Shown: in pieces, positions 15,846 to 24,163 of the stretch
How positions within the stretch are numbered: the first letter of the stretch is position 1
How the letters are laid out: each line of letters starts with the position of its first letter
Assembly: GCF_001613385.1 (NCBI RefSeq)
Contig: NZ_BDCG01000028.1
Location: forward strand, 1-64,000
Origin: Nocardia flavorosea NBRC 108225
GTDB taxonomy: Bacteria; Actinomycetota; Actinomycetes; Mycobacteriales; Mycobacteriaceae
DNA: 64,000 bases
Reading direction: 5' to 3'
Made by a program: the position numbers and the translations under genes
The notes under the pieces: model-generated
Databases searched by the model: none
Seen by the model: the letters and a program-made list of their open reading frames with translations, nothing else
Told to the model about the DNA's origin: nothing

Positions 15846-17065
15846 ATGACATCTGCACAGCGTTTCGTGATCGTCGGCGCCGGCCTGGCCGGGGCGAAAC
15901 TGGCACAGGAGTTGCGCGGCAACGATTTCGACGGCCACATCACCCTCATCGGCGCGGAGGAGCGGCTACCCTACGAACGTCCGCCGCTGTCGAAGGAGTA
16001 CCTGGCCGGGAAGAAAACTCTCGACGAGTTCACCGTGGCCGACGCCGCCTGGTACCGGGACCACAATGTCGAACTCCTGCTGGGCACCGAGGTCACGGCA
16101 GTCGACCGGGCAGCACGCACGGTCGCGCTACCGGACGGTTCGCCCCTGCTTTACGACAAATTGGCGCTGGCCACCGGTGCCGCATCCCGGTCGCTGCCCG
16201 TCCCGGGCGCCGATGCACCGGGCGTATACACCCTGCGCACCGTCGAAGAATCCGACGCACTGATCGAACTGTTCGGCACTGCGCGCCGGCTGGTGGTCGT
16301 CGGGGCGGGCTGGATCGGGCTGGAAGTCACCGCGGCGGCGCGGGCGGCCGGGGTGGCGGTGACCGTGATCGAAGGGACCTCCACACCGCTGCTGGGCTCG
16401 CTCGGCCCGGAGATGGGCGAGGTATTCGCCGATCTGCACCGGGAACACGGCGTCGAGTTCCGGTTCGATGCGCGCGTCGAGCAGATCATTGTTTCCGACG
16501 GGCGGGCGCGAGGCGTGCAGTTGGCGGACGGTACGACCTTCGAGGCGGACGCTGTCCTCGTCGCAGTGGGCGCGCGGCCTCGTATCGAACTCGCGGAAGC
16601 CGCCGGCCTGCTCACCGGCACCGGCGTTCTCGTCGACGCGGGACTCACCAGCAGCGATCCGAATATCGTCGCGATCGGCGATATCGCGGAACAGGAGCAT
16701 CCGGTACTCGGCCGCCGGGTCCGGGTGGAGCACTGGGCGAACGCCTTGAATCAGCCCGCGGCGGCTGCCCGGACGATGCTCGGAAAGCCGCCCCCTACGA
16801 CCGGCTGCCCTATTTCTTCACCGACCAGTACGACCTCGGTATGGAGTACACCGGTTTCGCCGCCCCCGGCGACTACGAGCGGGTGGTTGTCCGCGGCGAT
16901 CTCGGCGGCCGCGAATTCGTGGCGTTCTGGCTCGACGACCGGCAGCGGGTACTGGCCGGAATGAACGTGAACGTCTGGGATGTGGGCGACCGCATCAAGG
17001 AGCTCATCCTCTCCGGCGACCCGGTCGACCCCGACCGGCTGGCGGATACCTCGGCCCCGCTCTGA
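15846..17065 (+). pseudogene. FAD-dependent ferredoxin/rubredoxin-type reductase, single frameshift
   Basis: The first ~315 codons encode an NAD(P)H-FAD oxidoreductase: FAD motif VIVGAGLAGAKLAQEL, NAD motif VVVGAGWIGLEVTAAA, and AIGDIAEQEHP in the second FAD segment. After about 16,787 the frame degenerates into Ser/Pro/Thr-rich sequence ending at 16964. The expected C-terminal reductase domain (YDRLPYFFTDQYDLGMEY...DPDRLADTSAPL) continues in the -1-base frame to 17065. One missing base in the CCGCCCCC run at 16788-16795 explains it, for example GGA AAG CCG (N)CC CCC TAC. Either a real inactivating deletion or a sequencing/assembly error. Intact, the ~406-aa enzyme would pass electrons from NAD(P)H to a ferredoxin for P450s or oxygenases. 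Confidence 0.85.
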
Positions 17066-17242
17066 CCACGTCGGCAGGGCTTGTACAGGCCCGGCGTTGG
17101 CGGGTCGATTCCCCACGCACTGGCCTGCTGGTTCCGGATTTCCGGCCGAATTACGTAGTGCGGTAGGTTGATTGCACCTCCACTCGAGGGGCGGTGGGCT
17201 TCTTCGGTCCGGACACCGCGCCCGGAGAGGAGGTGGTGGGGA

Positions 17243-17435
17243 ATGGCGAAGCACGGTGTGAGCGAGTCAGGCCCGAAGGCGGTAGCGGAGCGTAACCACG
17301 CAGGACCCTCGCTCACGCCCATGAGCTCAGCCGAAAAAGCGCAAGGCCCCGGTCGATTACGGCATCATCGTGACCGGATCTGCCGTGATCGCCGGGGCGC
17401 TCATCTTGGTCCGCCGAGTCTGGCAGGCTAGGTAA
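17243..17435 (+). pseudogene. Remnant of a small single-helix membrane protein gene carrying the hairpin repeat
   Basis: ATG at 17243 follows a strong ribosome site (GGAGAGGAGG). Its frame reads MAKHG, then through hairpin repeat copy A, then MSSAEKAQ. The protein-like continuation is in another frame from about 17325 to the TAA at 17433: PKKRKAPVDYGIIV followed by a hydrophobic helix and RRVWQAR. That second part has no start codon of its own because TGA lies at 17322. The plain reading is a small tail-basic membrane protein whose gene was broken by the repeat or by a one-base indel. No function is known. Confidence 0.5.
17255..17319 (+). repeat. Dispersed hairpin repeat, copy A
   Basis: The outer stem GGTGTGAGCGAG (17255-17266) pairs with CTCGCTCACGCC (17308-17319), 12 bp with one G-T pair. 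The internal core reads GGCGGTAGCGGAGCG then TAACCACGC. The plus-strand frame reads SGPKAVAERNHAGPS. Copy B at 18619 has the same core, with a stem that differs by compensating changes. Confidence 0.75.
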
Positions 17436-17443
17436 CCCACCTG

Positions 17444-17474
17444 GTGGGGGCCGTCTTCACAGGGCGGCCTCCAC
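17444..17474. terminator. Hairpin between convergent genes
   Basis: GTGGGGGCCG (17444-17453) pairs with CGGCCTCCAC (17465-17474), 10 bp with one wobble pair. It lies between the small broken gene and the purC stop. No T run. Confidence 0.4.
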
Positions 17475-17554
17475 TACTCAACATCACTCACGTGACCGCA
17501 CCACTGTACCGCCGCGGCAGCCCCCGCTTCAGCAGCAACATTCGCGGCAGCACA

Positions 17555-18379
17555 TCACCAGGTGCGGCCGGTGATCAGCTCGAAGGCCTGGACGTATTTT
17601 TCCCGGGTGGCGGCGACGATATCGGCTGGAATCTCCGGTCCGGGCGGTTCCTTGTCCCAGCCGGTGGAGGTGGCCCAATCCCGGACGAATTGTTTATCGA
17701 ACGAAGGTTGCGGGCGGCCGGGCTCCCATTCGGCGGCCGGCCAGAACCGGGAAGAGTCGGAAGTCAGCAGTTCGTCACCCAGCGTGAGAACATCACCGTC
17801 CCAGCCGAACTCGACCTTGGTATCGGCGATGATCACGCCCCGTTCGGCGGCGTGCGCCGCGCCCCGTGCGTACAGGTCGAGGGTGCGGTCGCGCAGCTGC
17901 TCGGCGATATCGCGCCCCTCCTGGCCGACCACCTGGTCGAAAGTCATCGGTTCGTCGTGACCGGTATCGGACACCTTCGTGGTCGGTGTGAAGATCGGCT
18001 CGGGCAGCCGGTCACCTTCGCGCAGTCCGGCCGGTAGCGCCACCCCGCACACCGAACCACTGCGCTGGTACTCCTTCCACCCCGACCCCACCAGGTATCC
18101 ACGCGCCACGCATTCCACCAGCACCATCTTCAACGGCTTCACCCGCACCGCCCGGCCGGCGAATTCCGCGGGCACATCGGTGGTGGACAGCACATGGTTG
18201 GGGATATCGGCGAAGAATTCGAACCACCAGTTCGACAGTTGCGTCAGCAGCGCGCCCTTGTCCGGGATCGGCGTGGGCAGCGAAACGTCGTAGACCGAGA
18301 CCCGGTCCGAGGCAACCAGCAGCAGCGTCTCACCGTCGGTGTACAGGTCGCGCACCTTTCCGGCGTGCACATGCTTCAC
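17555..18379 (-). CDS. purC: SAICAR synthetase (purine biosynthesis)
   Basis: 274 aa. Phosphoribosylaminoimidazole-succinocarboxamide synthase joins CAIR and aspartate with ATP in purine synthesis. The N-terminal GKVRDLY is followed by LLLVASDRVSVYD and PIPDKGALLTQLS, and later by VARGYLVGSGWKEYQ and the aspartate/metal region IIADTKVEFGWD, all characteristic. I chose GTG at 18379, with GGAG 7 nt upstream, because the longer frame to 18535 adds a Cys/Arg-rich stretch that is not PurC-like and would overlap the pepN start. It is divergent from pepN, with promoters sharing about 150 nt. Confidence 0.95.
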   Translation of the reverse strand: MKHVHAGKVRDLYTDGETLLLVASDRVSVYDVSLPTPIPDKGALLTQLSNWWFEFFADIPNHVLSTTDVPAEFAGRAVRVKPLKMVLVECVARGYLVGSGWKEYQRSGSVCGVALPAGLREGDRLPEPIFTPTTKVSDTGHDEPMTFDQVVGQEGRDIAEQLRDRTLDLYARGAAHAAERGVIIADTKVEFGWDGDVLTLGDELLTSDSSRFWPAAEWEPGRPQPSFDKQFVRDWATSTGWDKEPPGPEIPADIVAATREKYVQAFELITGRTW

Positions 18380-18525
18380 GTTGCGGCTCCGTTCCTCGGT
18401 CGACCTACTCCACCCGCGATCACTTGCCTGCGGTGCAAACACTTCACTACGGCGCAGACAAACCTTACTCACGTGGCATTGTGGACAACGCTCGTGCCTG
18501 TACCACCGTGTCCCGAAGGAGCCCG

Positions 18526-21171
18526 ATGTCCGCACCGAACCTCACCCGCGAACAGGCGATCGAACGCGCCGGCGTCGTCTCGGTCGAGAACTACCGCATC
18601 AACCTCGACCTGACCGGCGGGACGGGCGAGTCAGGCCCGGAGGCGGTAGCGAAGCGTGACCACGCAGGGCCCTCGCCCGTCCCGAATGGAACCAGCGCGG
18701 GTGAGCCGGGCGAACAGACGTTCTTCTCGCGCAGTACGGTCACCTTCACCGCGAAACCGGGTTCGCGCACCTTCATCGATATCGTCGCCCGCGGTATCCG
18801 GTCGGCGGTACTCAACGGCAACCCCCTCGATATCGCCGACTACGACGAATCCACCGGTATCACCCTGCCCGACCTGGCCGAACGCAACGAACTCGTGGTG
18901 GAGGCCGACTGCGAGTACTCGCATACCGGCGAGGGCCTGCACCGGTTCGTCGATCCCGCCGACGACGCCGTCTACCTGTACTCCCAGTTCGAAACCGCGG
19001 ATGCCAAGCGGATGTTCGCCTGCTTCGACCAGCCCGACCTCAAAGCCACCTTCGATATCGAGGTCACCGCGCCCGCCGACTGGAAAGTCATCTCCAACGG
19101 CGCCGGCAGCGTCGAGGGCGGTCGGCACCGGTTCGCGACGACACCGCTCATGAGCACCTATCTGGTCGCGCTGATCGCCGGACCTTACGCGGAATGGACC
19201 GATACCTACACCGACGACCACGGCAGTATCCCGCTCGGTATCTACTGCCGCGCCTCACTCGCCGAATTCATGGACGCCGACCGGCTGTTCAGCGAGACCA
19301 AACAGGGCTTCGGCTTCTACCACAAGAACTTCGGTATCCCCTACGCGTTCGGCAAATACGATCAGCTGTTCGTCCCGGAGTTCAATGCCGGGGCGATGGA
19401 GAACGCCGGGGCGGTGACCTTCCTCGAGGACTACGTCTTCCGGTCCAAGGTCACCCGGGCCTCCTATGAGCGCCGCGCCGAAACCGTACTGCACGAGATG
19501 GCGCATATGTGGTTCGGCGATCTGGTCACCATGAAGTGGTGGGACGACCTGTGGTTGAACGAATCGTTCGCGACTTTCGCGTCCGTGCTGTGCCAGGCCG
19601 AGGCCACCGAGTACACGAGCGCCTGGACCACCTTCGCGAATGTCGAGAAATCGTGGGCCTACCGGCAGGATCAGCTGCCCTCCACGCACCCGATCGCCGC
19701 CGATATTCCCGATCTGGCGGCCGTCGAAGTCAATTTCGACGGCATCACCTACGCCAAGGGCGCGAGCGTGCTGAAACAGCTGGTGGCCTACGTCGGGCTG
19801 GAGCCGTTCCTGGCCGGGCTGCGTGCCTATTTCGCCGACCACGCCTACGGCAACGCGACCTTCGACGATCTGCTGGCGGCCCTGGAGAAATCATCGGGAC
19901 GCGATCTGTCCGACTGGGGCGCCCAGTGGCTCAAGACCACCGGCCTCAATATTCTGCGGCCCGATTTCGAGGTCGGCGCCGACGGCAAGTTCACCTCGTT
20001 CACCGTGATCCAGGAGGGGGCCGCCCCCGGAGCCGGCGAGCAACGCGTCCACCGGCTGGCCATCGGCGTCTACGACGATCAAGAGGGCAAACTGGTCCGC
20101 ACGAAACGGGTCGAACTCGACCTCGCCGACGCCGAACGCACCGAAGTCCCCGAACTCGTCGGCGTACCACGCGGCAAATTCGTGCTGATCAACGACGACG
20201 ACCTCACCTATTGCTCGGTACGCCTGGATCCCGATTCCCTCGATGTCCTGGTCAACCACATCGCCGATATCGCCGAACCGCTGCCCCGCACCCTGGCCTG
20301 GTCGGCGGCCTGGGAGATGACCCGGCAGGCCGAGTTCCGTGCCCGTGATTTCGTGGCGCTGGTGCAGCGCGGTATCGGCGCGGAATCCGAGATCGGCGTG
20401 GTGCAGCGGCTGCTCATGCAGGCCAATACCGCCCTGCGCAGCTACGCCGACCCGGAATGGGCCGACACCACCGGCTGGCAGGACTACGCGAATCGGCTGC
20501 TGGAACTGGCCCGGGAGGCCGAGGGCGGCTCCGACCACCAGCTGGCGTTCGTCAACGCCCTCACCGGCGCGAAACTGGCTGCCTGGCATACCGAGGTGCT
20601 GCGCGAACTGCTCGACAGCGACCCGGCCGGAGTGGGTCTGCCCGGACTCACCGTCGATACCGACCTGCGCTGGCGCCTGCTCACCGCGCTCGCGGCGGCC
20701 GGCGAAATCGACACCGACAGCGCGGACACCACCCCGGCCATCGACGCCGAGCTGCGCAACGATGAGACCGCCGCCGGTCGCCGGCAGGCAGCCACCGCCG
20801 CCACGGCCCGCCCGATCGCCGAGGTGAAAGCCTCGGCCTGGGCAACAGTGATGGAAGACGATTCGGTGCCCAATATCACCGCGCGCTCCATCGTCAACGG
20901 TTTCGCCCCCGCAGGGCAGGACACCTTGCTGCAGCCGTTCGTGGAACGGTACTTCGCGGAGATCCCCGCGGTGTGGGAGCGCCGGTCCAGTGAGGTCGCT
21001 CAGACCGTGGTGATCGGGCTGTACCCGGCCTGGGCGATCAGCGAGGAAGCGGTGGCCCGCGCCGACGAATTCCTGGCGGCCGATCATCCGCCCGCCCTGC
21101 GACGGCTGGTGCTCGAAGGTAAGGCAGGAATCGAACGCTCGCTGCGCGCCCGCGCCTTCGATATTTCCTGA
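18526..21171 (+). CDS. pepN: Aminopeptidase N (M1 zinc metallopeptidase) with an in-frame repeat insertion
   Basis: 881 aa. Removes N-terminal residues from peptides in the cytoplasm. The exopeptidase motif GAMENAG is near residue 288. The zinc site HEMAHMWFGD is followed by NESFATF (the HExxH-x18-E pattern), and the C-terminal ERAP1-like helical domain is complete. ATG 18526 has a perfect AAGGAG site; the frame is open further upstream but not protein-like. Residues of about 30-55 (SGPEAVAKRDHAGPSP) come from hairpin repeat copy B, which sits in frame between beta strands that are contiguous in other PepN proteins (VENYRINLDLT and EQTFFSRSTVTF). The reading frame and all motifs survive, so the enzyme is probably functional. 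Confidence 0.95.
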   Translation: MSAPNLTREQAIERAGVVSVENYRINLDLTGGTGESGPEAVAKRDHAGPSPVPNGTSAGEPGEQTFFSRSTVTFTAKPGSRTFIDIVARGIRSAVLNGNPLDIADYDESTGITLPDLAERNELVVEADCEYSHTGEGLHRFVDPADDAVYLYSQFETADAKRMFACFDQPDLKATFDIEVTAPADWKVISNGAGSVEGGRHRFATTPLMSTYLVALIAGPYAEWTDTYTDDHGSIPLGIYCRASLAEFMDADRLFSETKQGFGFYHKNFGIPYAFGKYDQLFVPEFNAGAMENAGAVTFLEDYVFRSKVTRASYERRAETVLHEMAHMWFGDLVTMKWWDDLWLNESFATFASVLCQAEATEYTSAWTTFANVEKSWAYRQDQLPSTHPIAADIPDLAAVEVNFDGITYAKGASVLKQLVAYVGLEPFLAGLRAYFADHAYGNATFDDLLAALEKSSGRDLSDWGAQWLKTTGLNILRPDFEVGADGKFTSFTVIQEGAAPGAGEQRVHRLAIGVYDDQEGKLVRTKRVELDLADAERTEVPELVGVPRGKFVLINDDDLTYCSVRLDPDSLDVLVNHIADIAEPLPRTLAWSAAWEMTRQAEFRARDFVALVQRGIGAESEIGVVQRLLMQANTALRSYADPEWADTTGWQDYANRLLELAREAEGGSDHQLAFVNALTGAKLAAWHTEVLRELLDSDPAGVGLPGLTVDTDLRWRLLTALAAAGEIDTDSADTTPAIDAELRNDETAAGRRQAATAATARPIAEVKASAWATVMEDDSVPNITARSIVNGFAPAGQDTLLQPFVERYFAEIPAVWERRSSEVAQTVVIGLYPAWAISEEAVARADEFLAADHPPALRRLVLEGKAGIERSLRARAFDIS
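18619..18683 (+). repeat. Dispersed hairpin repeat, copy B, inside pepN
   Basis: The perfect 12-bp stem GGGACGGGCGAG (18619-18630) pairs with CTCGCCCGTCCC (18672-18683). An inner GGCCC/GGGCC pairing and a core reading GGCGGTAGCGAAGCG then TGACCACGC follow. Against copy A, four stem positions differ and each is compensated on the other arm. It is read in frame as part of PepN. Confidence 0.8.
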
Positions 21172-21183
21172 CCGGAAACAGCG

Positions 21184-21217
21184 GACGGCGCGTCCACCGG
21201 CTGGTGGACGCGCCGTC
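21184..21217. terminator. Strong hairpin after pepN
   Basis: GACGGCGCGTCCACC (21184-21198) and GGTGGACGCGCCGTC (21203-21217) form a perfect 15-bp stem with a GGCT loop, between pepN and the convergent DUF5130 gene. Confidence 0.75.
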
Positions 21218-21246
21218 GTAGTCGCCTGGCGAGCGCTCCCGGAAGG

Positions 21247-21711
21247 TCAGCGACCGATGGCAGCCGCCATGACGCGGACCGCCGAAACGAGGCCGTCGAT
21301 CAGTTCGCCCTGCCGAAGCGAGCTCAGGGCGGCGGTGACGCCGAGCTGGCATACCCGGTCGTTGGCGCGCTCGGCCACGTCCCGGCCGGAGCGAACCTCC
21401 ACGGCATGGTCGTTCGGGGAGACAGCGATGAGCACCGACCGTGCCGCCTCGGGAGTGGTGGGGAACAGTGCGTCCACCGCGGCACCCGCATCGGGGCCGA
21501 GGTCACCGATATAGACGTTGAACCGGACCTTGGTGGCACGGGTCGCCTCGGTGAGCACATTGTCCATGGCCAGCCGCTCGTCGTTGTCGAACGGTGCTTC
21601 CTTGAACACGTCACCGGCCTCGTGCACACCGGAGACCCGCCCGCTGCTGGTGATCACGTACCCGCGCGGCAGTTCGGACTCGACCACCGCAGGCCACTTA
21701 GTACTTGCCAC
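21247..21711 (-). CDS. DUF5130 (TPM-like) family protein, Rv2468c-like
   Basis: 154 aa, no signal peptide or membrane helix. The region from about residue 40 to 150 has the alternating hydrophobic pattern of the TPM-phosphatase-like fold (KVRFNVYIGDLG, SVLIAVSPNDHAVEVRSG, ANDRVCQLGVTAAL). No catalytic motif is known for this family. The GTG start overlaps the end of the upstream small membrane-protein gene by 14 nt, so the pair is probably translated together. The pepN-Rv2468c-Rv2468A arrangement is conserved in mycobacteria. Function unknown. Confidence 0.8.
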   Translation of the reverse strand: MASTKWPAVVESELPRGYVITSSGRVSGVHEAGDVFKEAPFDNDERLAMDNVLTEATRATKVRFNVYIGDLGPDAGAAVDALFPTTPEAARSVLIAVSPNDHAVEVRSGRDVAERANDRVCQLGVTAALSSLRQGELIDGLVSAVRVMAAAIGR

Positions 21712-21991
21712 TTGCCCGGCCTCCGATCAGCGCTTCCTTGGGGGATTCGAGGGCGTCGAACGCCACATGCGAACCATGCGACGATTCACCGGCATCGTAG
21801 GAATGACCGTGCCCGGTGACCTCATCGGTAGCACTCCACAGCACCGGCGCGGAGGTCCACTTCTTGCTCATATCGAAGTGGACCGGCTTCTCGCCGGGCA
21901 GCGGCTTACCGAGATACGACAAACCAGCGATTATGAGGTAGATCCCCAGTGGGATACCGGCGAAAATCGCCACTGTCTCGAGAATGCTCAC
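21698..21991 (-). CDS. Small membrane protein (Rv2468A-like)
   Basis: 97 aa: one N-terminal transmembrane helix (ILETVAIFAGIPLGIYLIIAG) and a soluble, His/Ser-rich cytoplasmic tail containing KPLPGEKPVHFDMSKKW. I chose GTG 21991 because a TACCTT -10 element lies 6 nt upstream, giving a leaderless transcript; there is no Shine-Dalgarno sequence. The frame is open upstream but the residues are Arg/Pro-rich and not conserved-looking. It overlaps the DUF5130 gene. The His-rich tail might bind metal, but this is a guess. Confidence 0.72.
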   Translation of the reverse strand: MSILETVAIFAGIPLGIYLIIAGLSYLGKPLPGEKPVHFDMSKKWTSAPVLWSATDEVTGHGHSYDAGESSHGSHVAFDALESPKEALIGGRASGKY

Positions 21992-21997
21992 ACAATA

Positions 21998-22003
21998 AAG
22001 GTA
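21998..22003 (-). promoter_or_regulatory. Putative -10 element (TACCTT) of a leaderless mRNA
   Basis: TACCTT on the minus strand fits the actinobacterial TANNNT consensus and lies 6 nt before the GTG at 21991, placing the likely transcription start on the start codon. Confidence 0.45.
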
Positions 22004-22534
22004 GACGATCCTCTGTAGTAGACGGTGCACCGGTGGTATGTCGGCCCCACCACCTCGGGGAAGTGCGGCGCCGGGAACGCAAGTCCCGGACTGTTGCCGG
22101 TCCACGAAGGTTGCGCAGAGAGCGTTGGCGACGCTGCCGCGGCCGGGATCGCCGGCACGTCCGGCCTGTCCCCCTGTCCGGACGGCGGTGCCCCAGGCAG
22201 GTCGCCCTTACTGAGGTGCCGAACACGCGAGCTTGTGACCTCCGACGTGGACGGCACTGTGATCGCCCGGATAACTGCGGGTCGATCGACATCACTGTGA
22301 TCGCCCTACCGGCCGGGCCGACCGAGAAGTCGAGATTCCGATCGGCGAGCGGCGCCGGACGTGGCTCCGGTCGATCGCGCGGCGCAGTGATCCGTCGGTG
22401 AGCAGATCGTCTGCCGGGTGCCGGTGGCCCCGTGCGGGGGCGTCTCATTCGGCCGGCCGAGGTAACACCCGGCAGGCCGTCCATTGCACTGTGGCTGCGC
22501 TACACCCCGCTCTGCGAGGTCCCCGGCCCCATGA
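22004..22534. other. Intergenic region with a 14-bp direct repeat
   Basis: About 530 bases between the small membrane-protein gene and the end of glbO. Frames through it are Arg/Pro-rich and not convincing. The only structure seen is the direct repeat CACTGTGATCGCCC at 22255-22268 and 22293-22306. Confidence 0.4.
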
Positions 22535-22966
22535 CTACCAAGCGGAGTTCATCAGAGAATTCGCGGCCATTTCCAGATAGTCCAGCAGCTGGCGGCGGTG
22601 GGCGTCGTCGAGGATCTCCGGCTCGATCTCGGCGACCGCGATCCGCATACAGCGCAGCCAGGCATCGCGCTGGACAGGCCCGATCTCGAACGGCATATGC
22701 CGCATACGCAGCCGCGGGTGGCCGCGTTCGTCGGAGTAGGTGCGAGGGCCGCCCCAGTACTGTTCGAGGAACATCCGCAGCCTGCGCTCGGCCGGGCCGA
22801 GGTCCTGTTCCGGGTACATCGGCCGCAGGATCTCGTCGGCGGCGACCTCGCGGTAGAACGTTGCCACCAACCGGTGGAAGGTCTCCTCCCCGCCGACGGC
22901 GTCGTAGAAGGAGATCGTGGCCTGTTCGCCGGCCGGATCGCCGGCAGCCGGAATACCCGAAGTCAT
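22535..22966 (-). CDS. glbO: Group II truncated haemoglobin O
   Basis: 143 aa; 2-on-2 globin that binds O2 through haem and is linked to aerobic respiration and redox stress in mycobacteria. The order is typical: FYDAVGGEETFHRLVATFYREVAAD (helices A-B with the B10 aromatic), LRPMYPE (CD1 Tyr), FLEQYWGGP, RHMPFEIG with the proximal His, and RDAWLRCMRIAV (G8 Trp). I chose ATG 22966, with AGAGGG just upstream, since the longer frame adds a non-conserved lead. Divergent from the HNH gene across about 280 nt. Confidence 0.93.
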   Translation of the reverse strand: MTSGIPAAGDPAGEQATISFYDAVGGEETFHRLVATFYREVAADEILRPMYPEQDLGPAERRLRMFLEQYWGGPRTYSDERGHPRLRMRHMPFEIGPVQRDAWLRCMRIAVAEIEPEILDDAHRRQLLDYLEMAANSLMNSAW

Positions 22967-23246
22967 GAACCCTCTCGTTTCGCTGGATGCGCCGTCCATT
23001 GTGCCCGCGTCACCACAGGTTCGCAGATTCGGCGATATACCCGTACCGTCGAGGGAGTATCCGGCCACCCGATGCGGCCGGTCTCCGTCGGCGTCTTCGA
23101 CTCGGTTGACCTCGGACGTCGCTTCAGCGACAGTTAACCGGCCATTGTGCAAAATAACCGTGCACTCCGGGGCTTTCCATGGTCAACTGAATCTTGTCTC
23201 CCGGCGAGATACCACATGATCTTGAAACGCAGAATTTGGGGTCGAC

Positions 23247-23978
23247 ATGAAGCAACGGACCGGCGCCCGATCACCGGAGGCGATACGCCACCGACAACTG
23301 AAGCCCGCCGACGTCCACGCTCGTGGGTCGGGGGCTCCTCCGCTGCAACTGCTGTCCGATCACGCGGTCAACCGGCACACTGCCGAGACCGCCGCCGATA
23401 CCGATTCCGCTCGTTCTCGCGGCGAATCCGCCGCCGTACTCCATCCCACCCAGCACATCAGCTGGCTCAAACGCCGCGTCCTGCTGCTCAACGCCACCTA
23501 CGAACCGCTGACCGCGCTACCTGCTCGCCGCGCGATCGTGCTGCTGGTCTGCGATAAGGCCGACGCGGTCCATCACGACCCCACCGGCCCGGTCCTCCAC
23601 TCCGCCGGGGCCACTGTCACCATCCCCTCGGTCATCCGCCTGCGCACCTACGTGCGGGTCCCCTACCGCGCCCGGGTCCCCATGACCCGCGCCGCCCTCA
23701 TGCAGCGCGATCACTACCGATGCGGCTACTGCGGCGGTAAGGCCGAAACCATCGACCACGTCATCCCCCGCAGCCGCGGCGGCGAACACAGCTGGGAGAA
23801 CTGCGTCGCCAGCTGCGCCCCCTGCAACCACCGCAAAGCCGACAAACTACTCAGCGAACTGGGCTGGACCCTGCGATCCCCGCTGGTCTCCCCGAAGGGC
23901 CCGCACTGGCGGCTGCTGTCCACCGTCAACGAACTCGATCCCGTCTGGTTGCAGTATCTCGGCGAGGGCGCCGCATAG
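23247..23978 (+). CDS. HNH endonuclease (Rv2469c-like)
   Basis: 243 aa. The C-terminal HNH domain reads CGYCGGKAETIDHVIPRSRGG, followed by ENCVASCAPCNHRKADK, with the two CxxC pairs for structural zinc and the catalytic His in DHV. The middle section (RRVLLLNATYEPLTALPARRAIVLL) is characteristic of a widely conserved actinobacterial HNH subfamily found in single copy on the chromosome, so this is a housekeeping nuclease and not a mobile-element gene. The first 60 residues are disordered. ATG 23247 has GGGG 5-6 nt upstream. Target unknown. Confidence 0.85.
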   Translation: MKQRTGARSPEAIRHRQLKPADVHARGSGAPPLQLLSDHAVNRHTAETAADTDSARSRGESAAVLHPTQHISWLKRRVLLLNATYEPLTALPARRAIVLLVCDKADAVHHDPTGPVLHSAGATVTIPSVIRLRTYVRVPYRARVPMTRAALMQRDHYRCGYCGGKAETIDHVIPRSRGGEHSWENCVASCAPCNHRKADKLLSELGWTLRSPLVSPKGPHWRLLSTVNELDPVWLQYLGEGAA

Positions 23979-24163
23979 TTCCGGCACACCGCCGCGCAGG
24001 TTCGGCGCCCCCACTCCAGCGCTCTCCGGGCTCCTCCTCGTGATCGGCACGCGGCCGACCCGATTCGAACGCGCCTCATGGAAGTCGGCGCCGAGGAAAA
24101 CCGACGAGCGCGGAGGTGGAAGCGCGCCGGCACAGTTGCCGAGCGCTGCGCGGGTGAAGCCCC

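Noticed and set aside
15614..16790. Upstream part of the 483-codon frame overlapping the FAD reductase
   Set aside because: Only its last ~95 codons are protein-like, and these are the displaced end of the frameshifted reductase; the rest is an Arg-rich shadow.
19891..21087. Long antisense frame inside pepN
   Set aside because: Shadow of a GC-rich gene; low-complexity Gly/Arg/Gln composition and no start signal.
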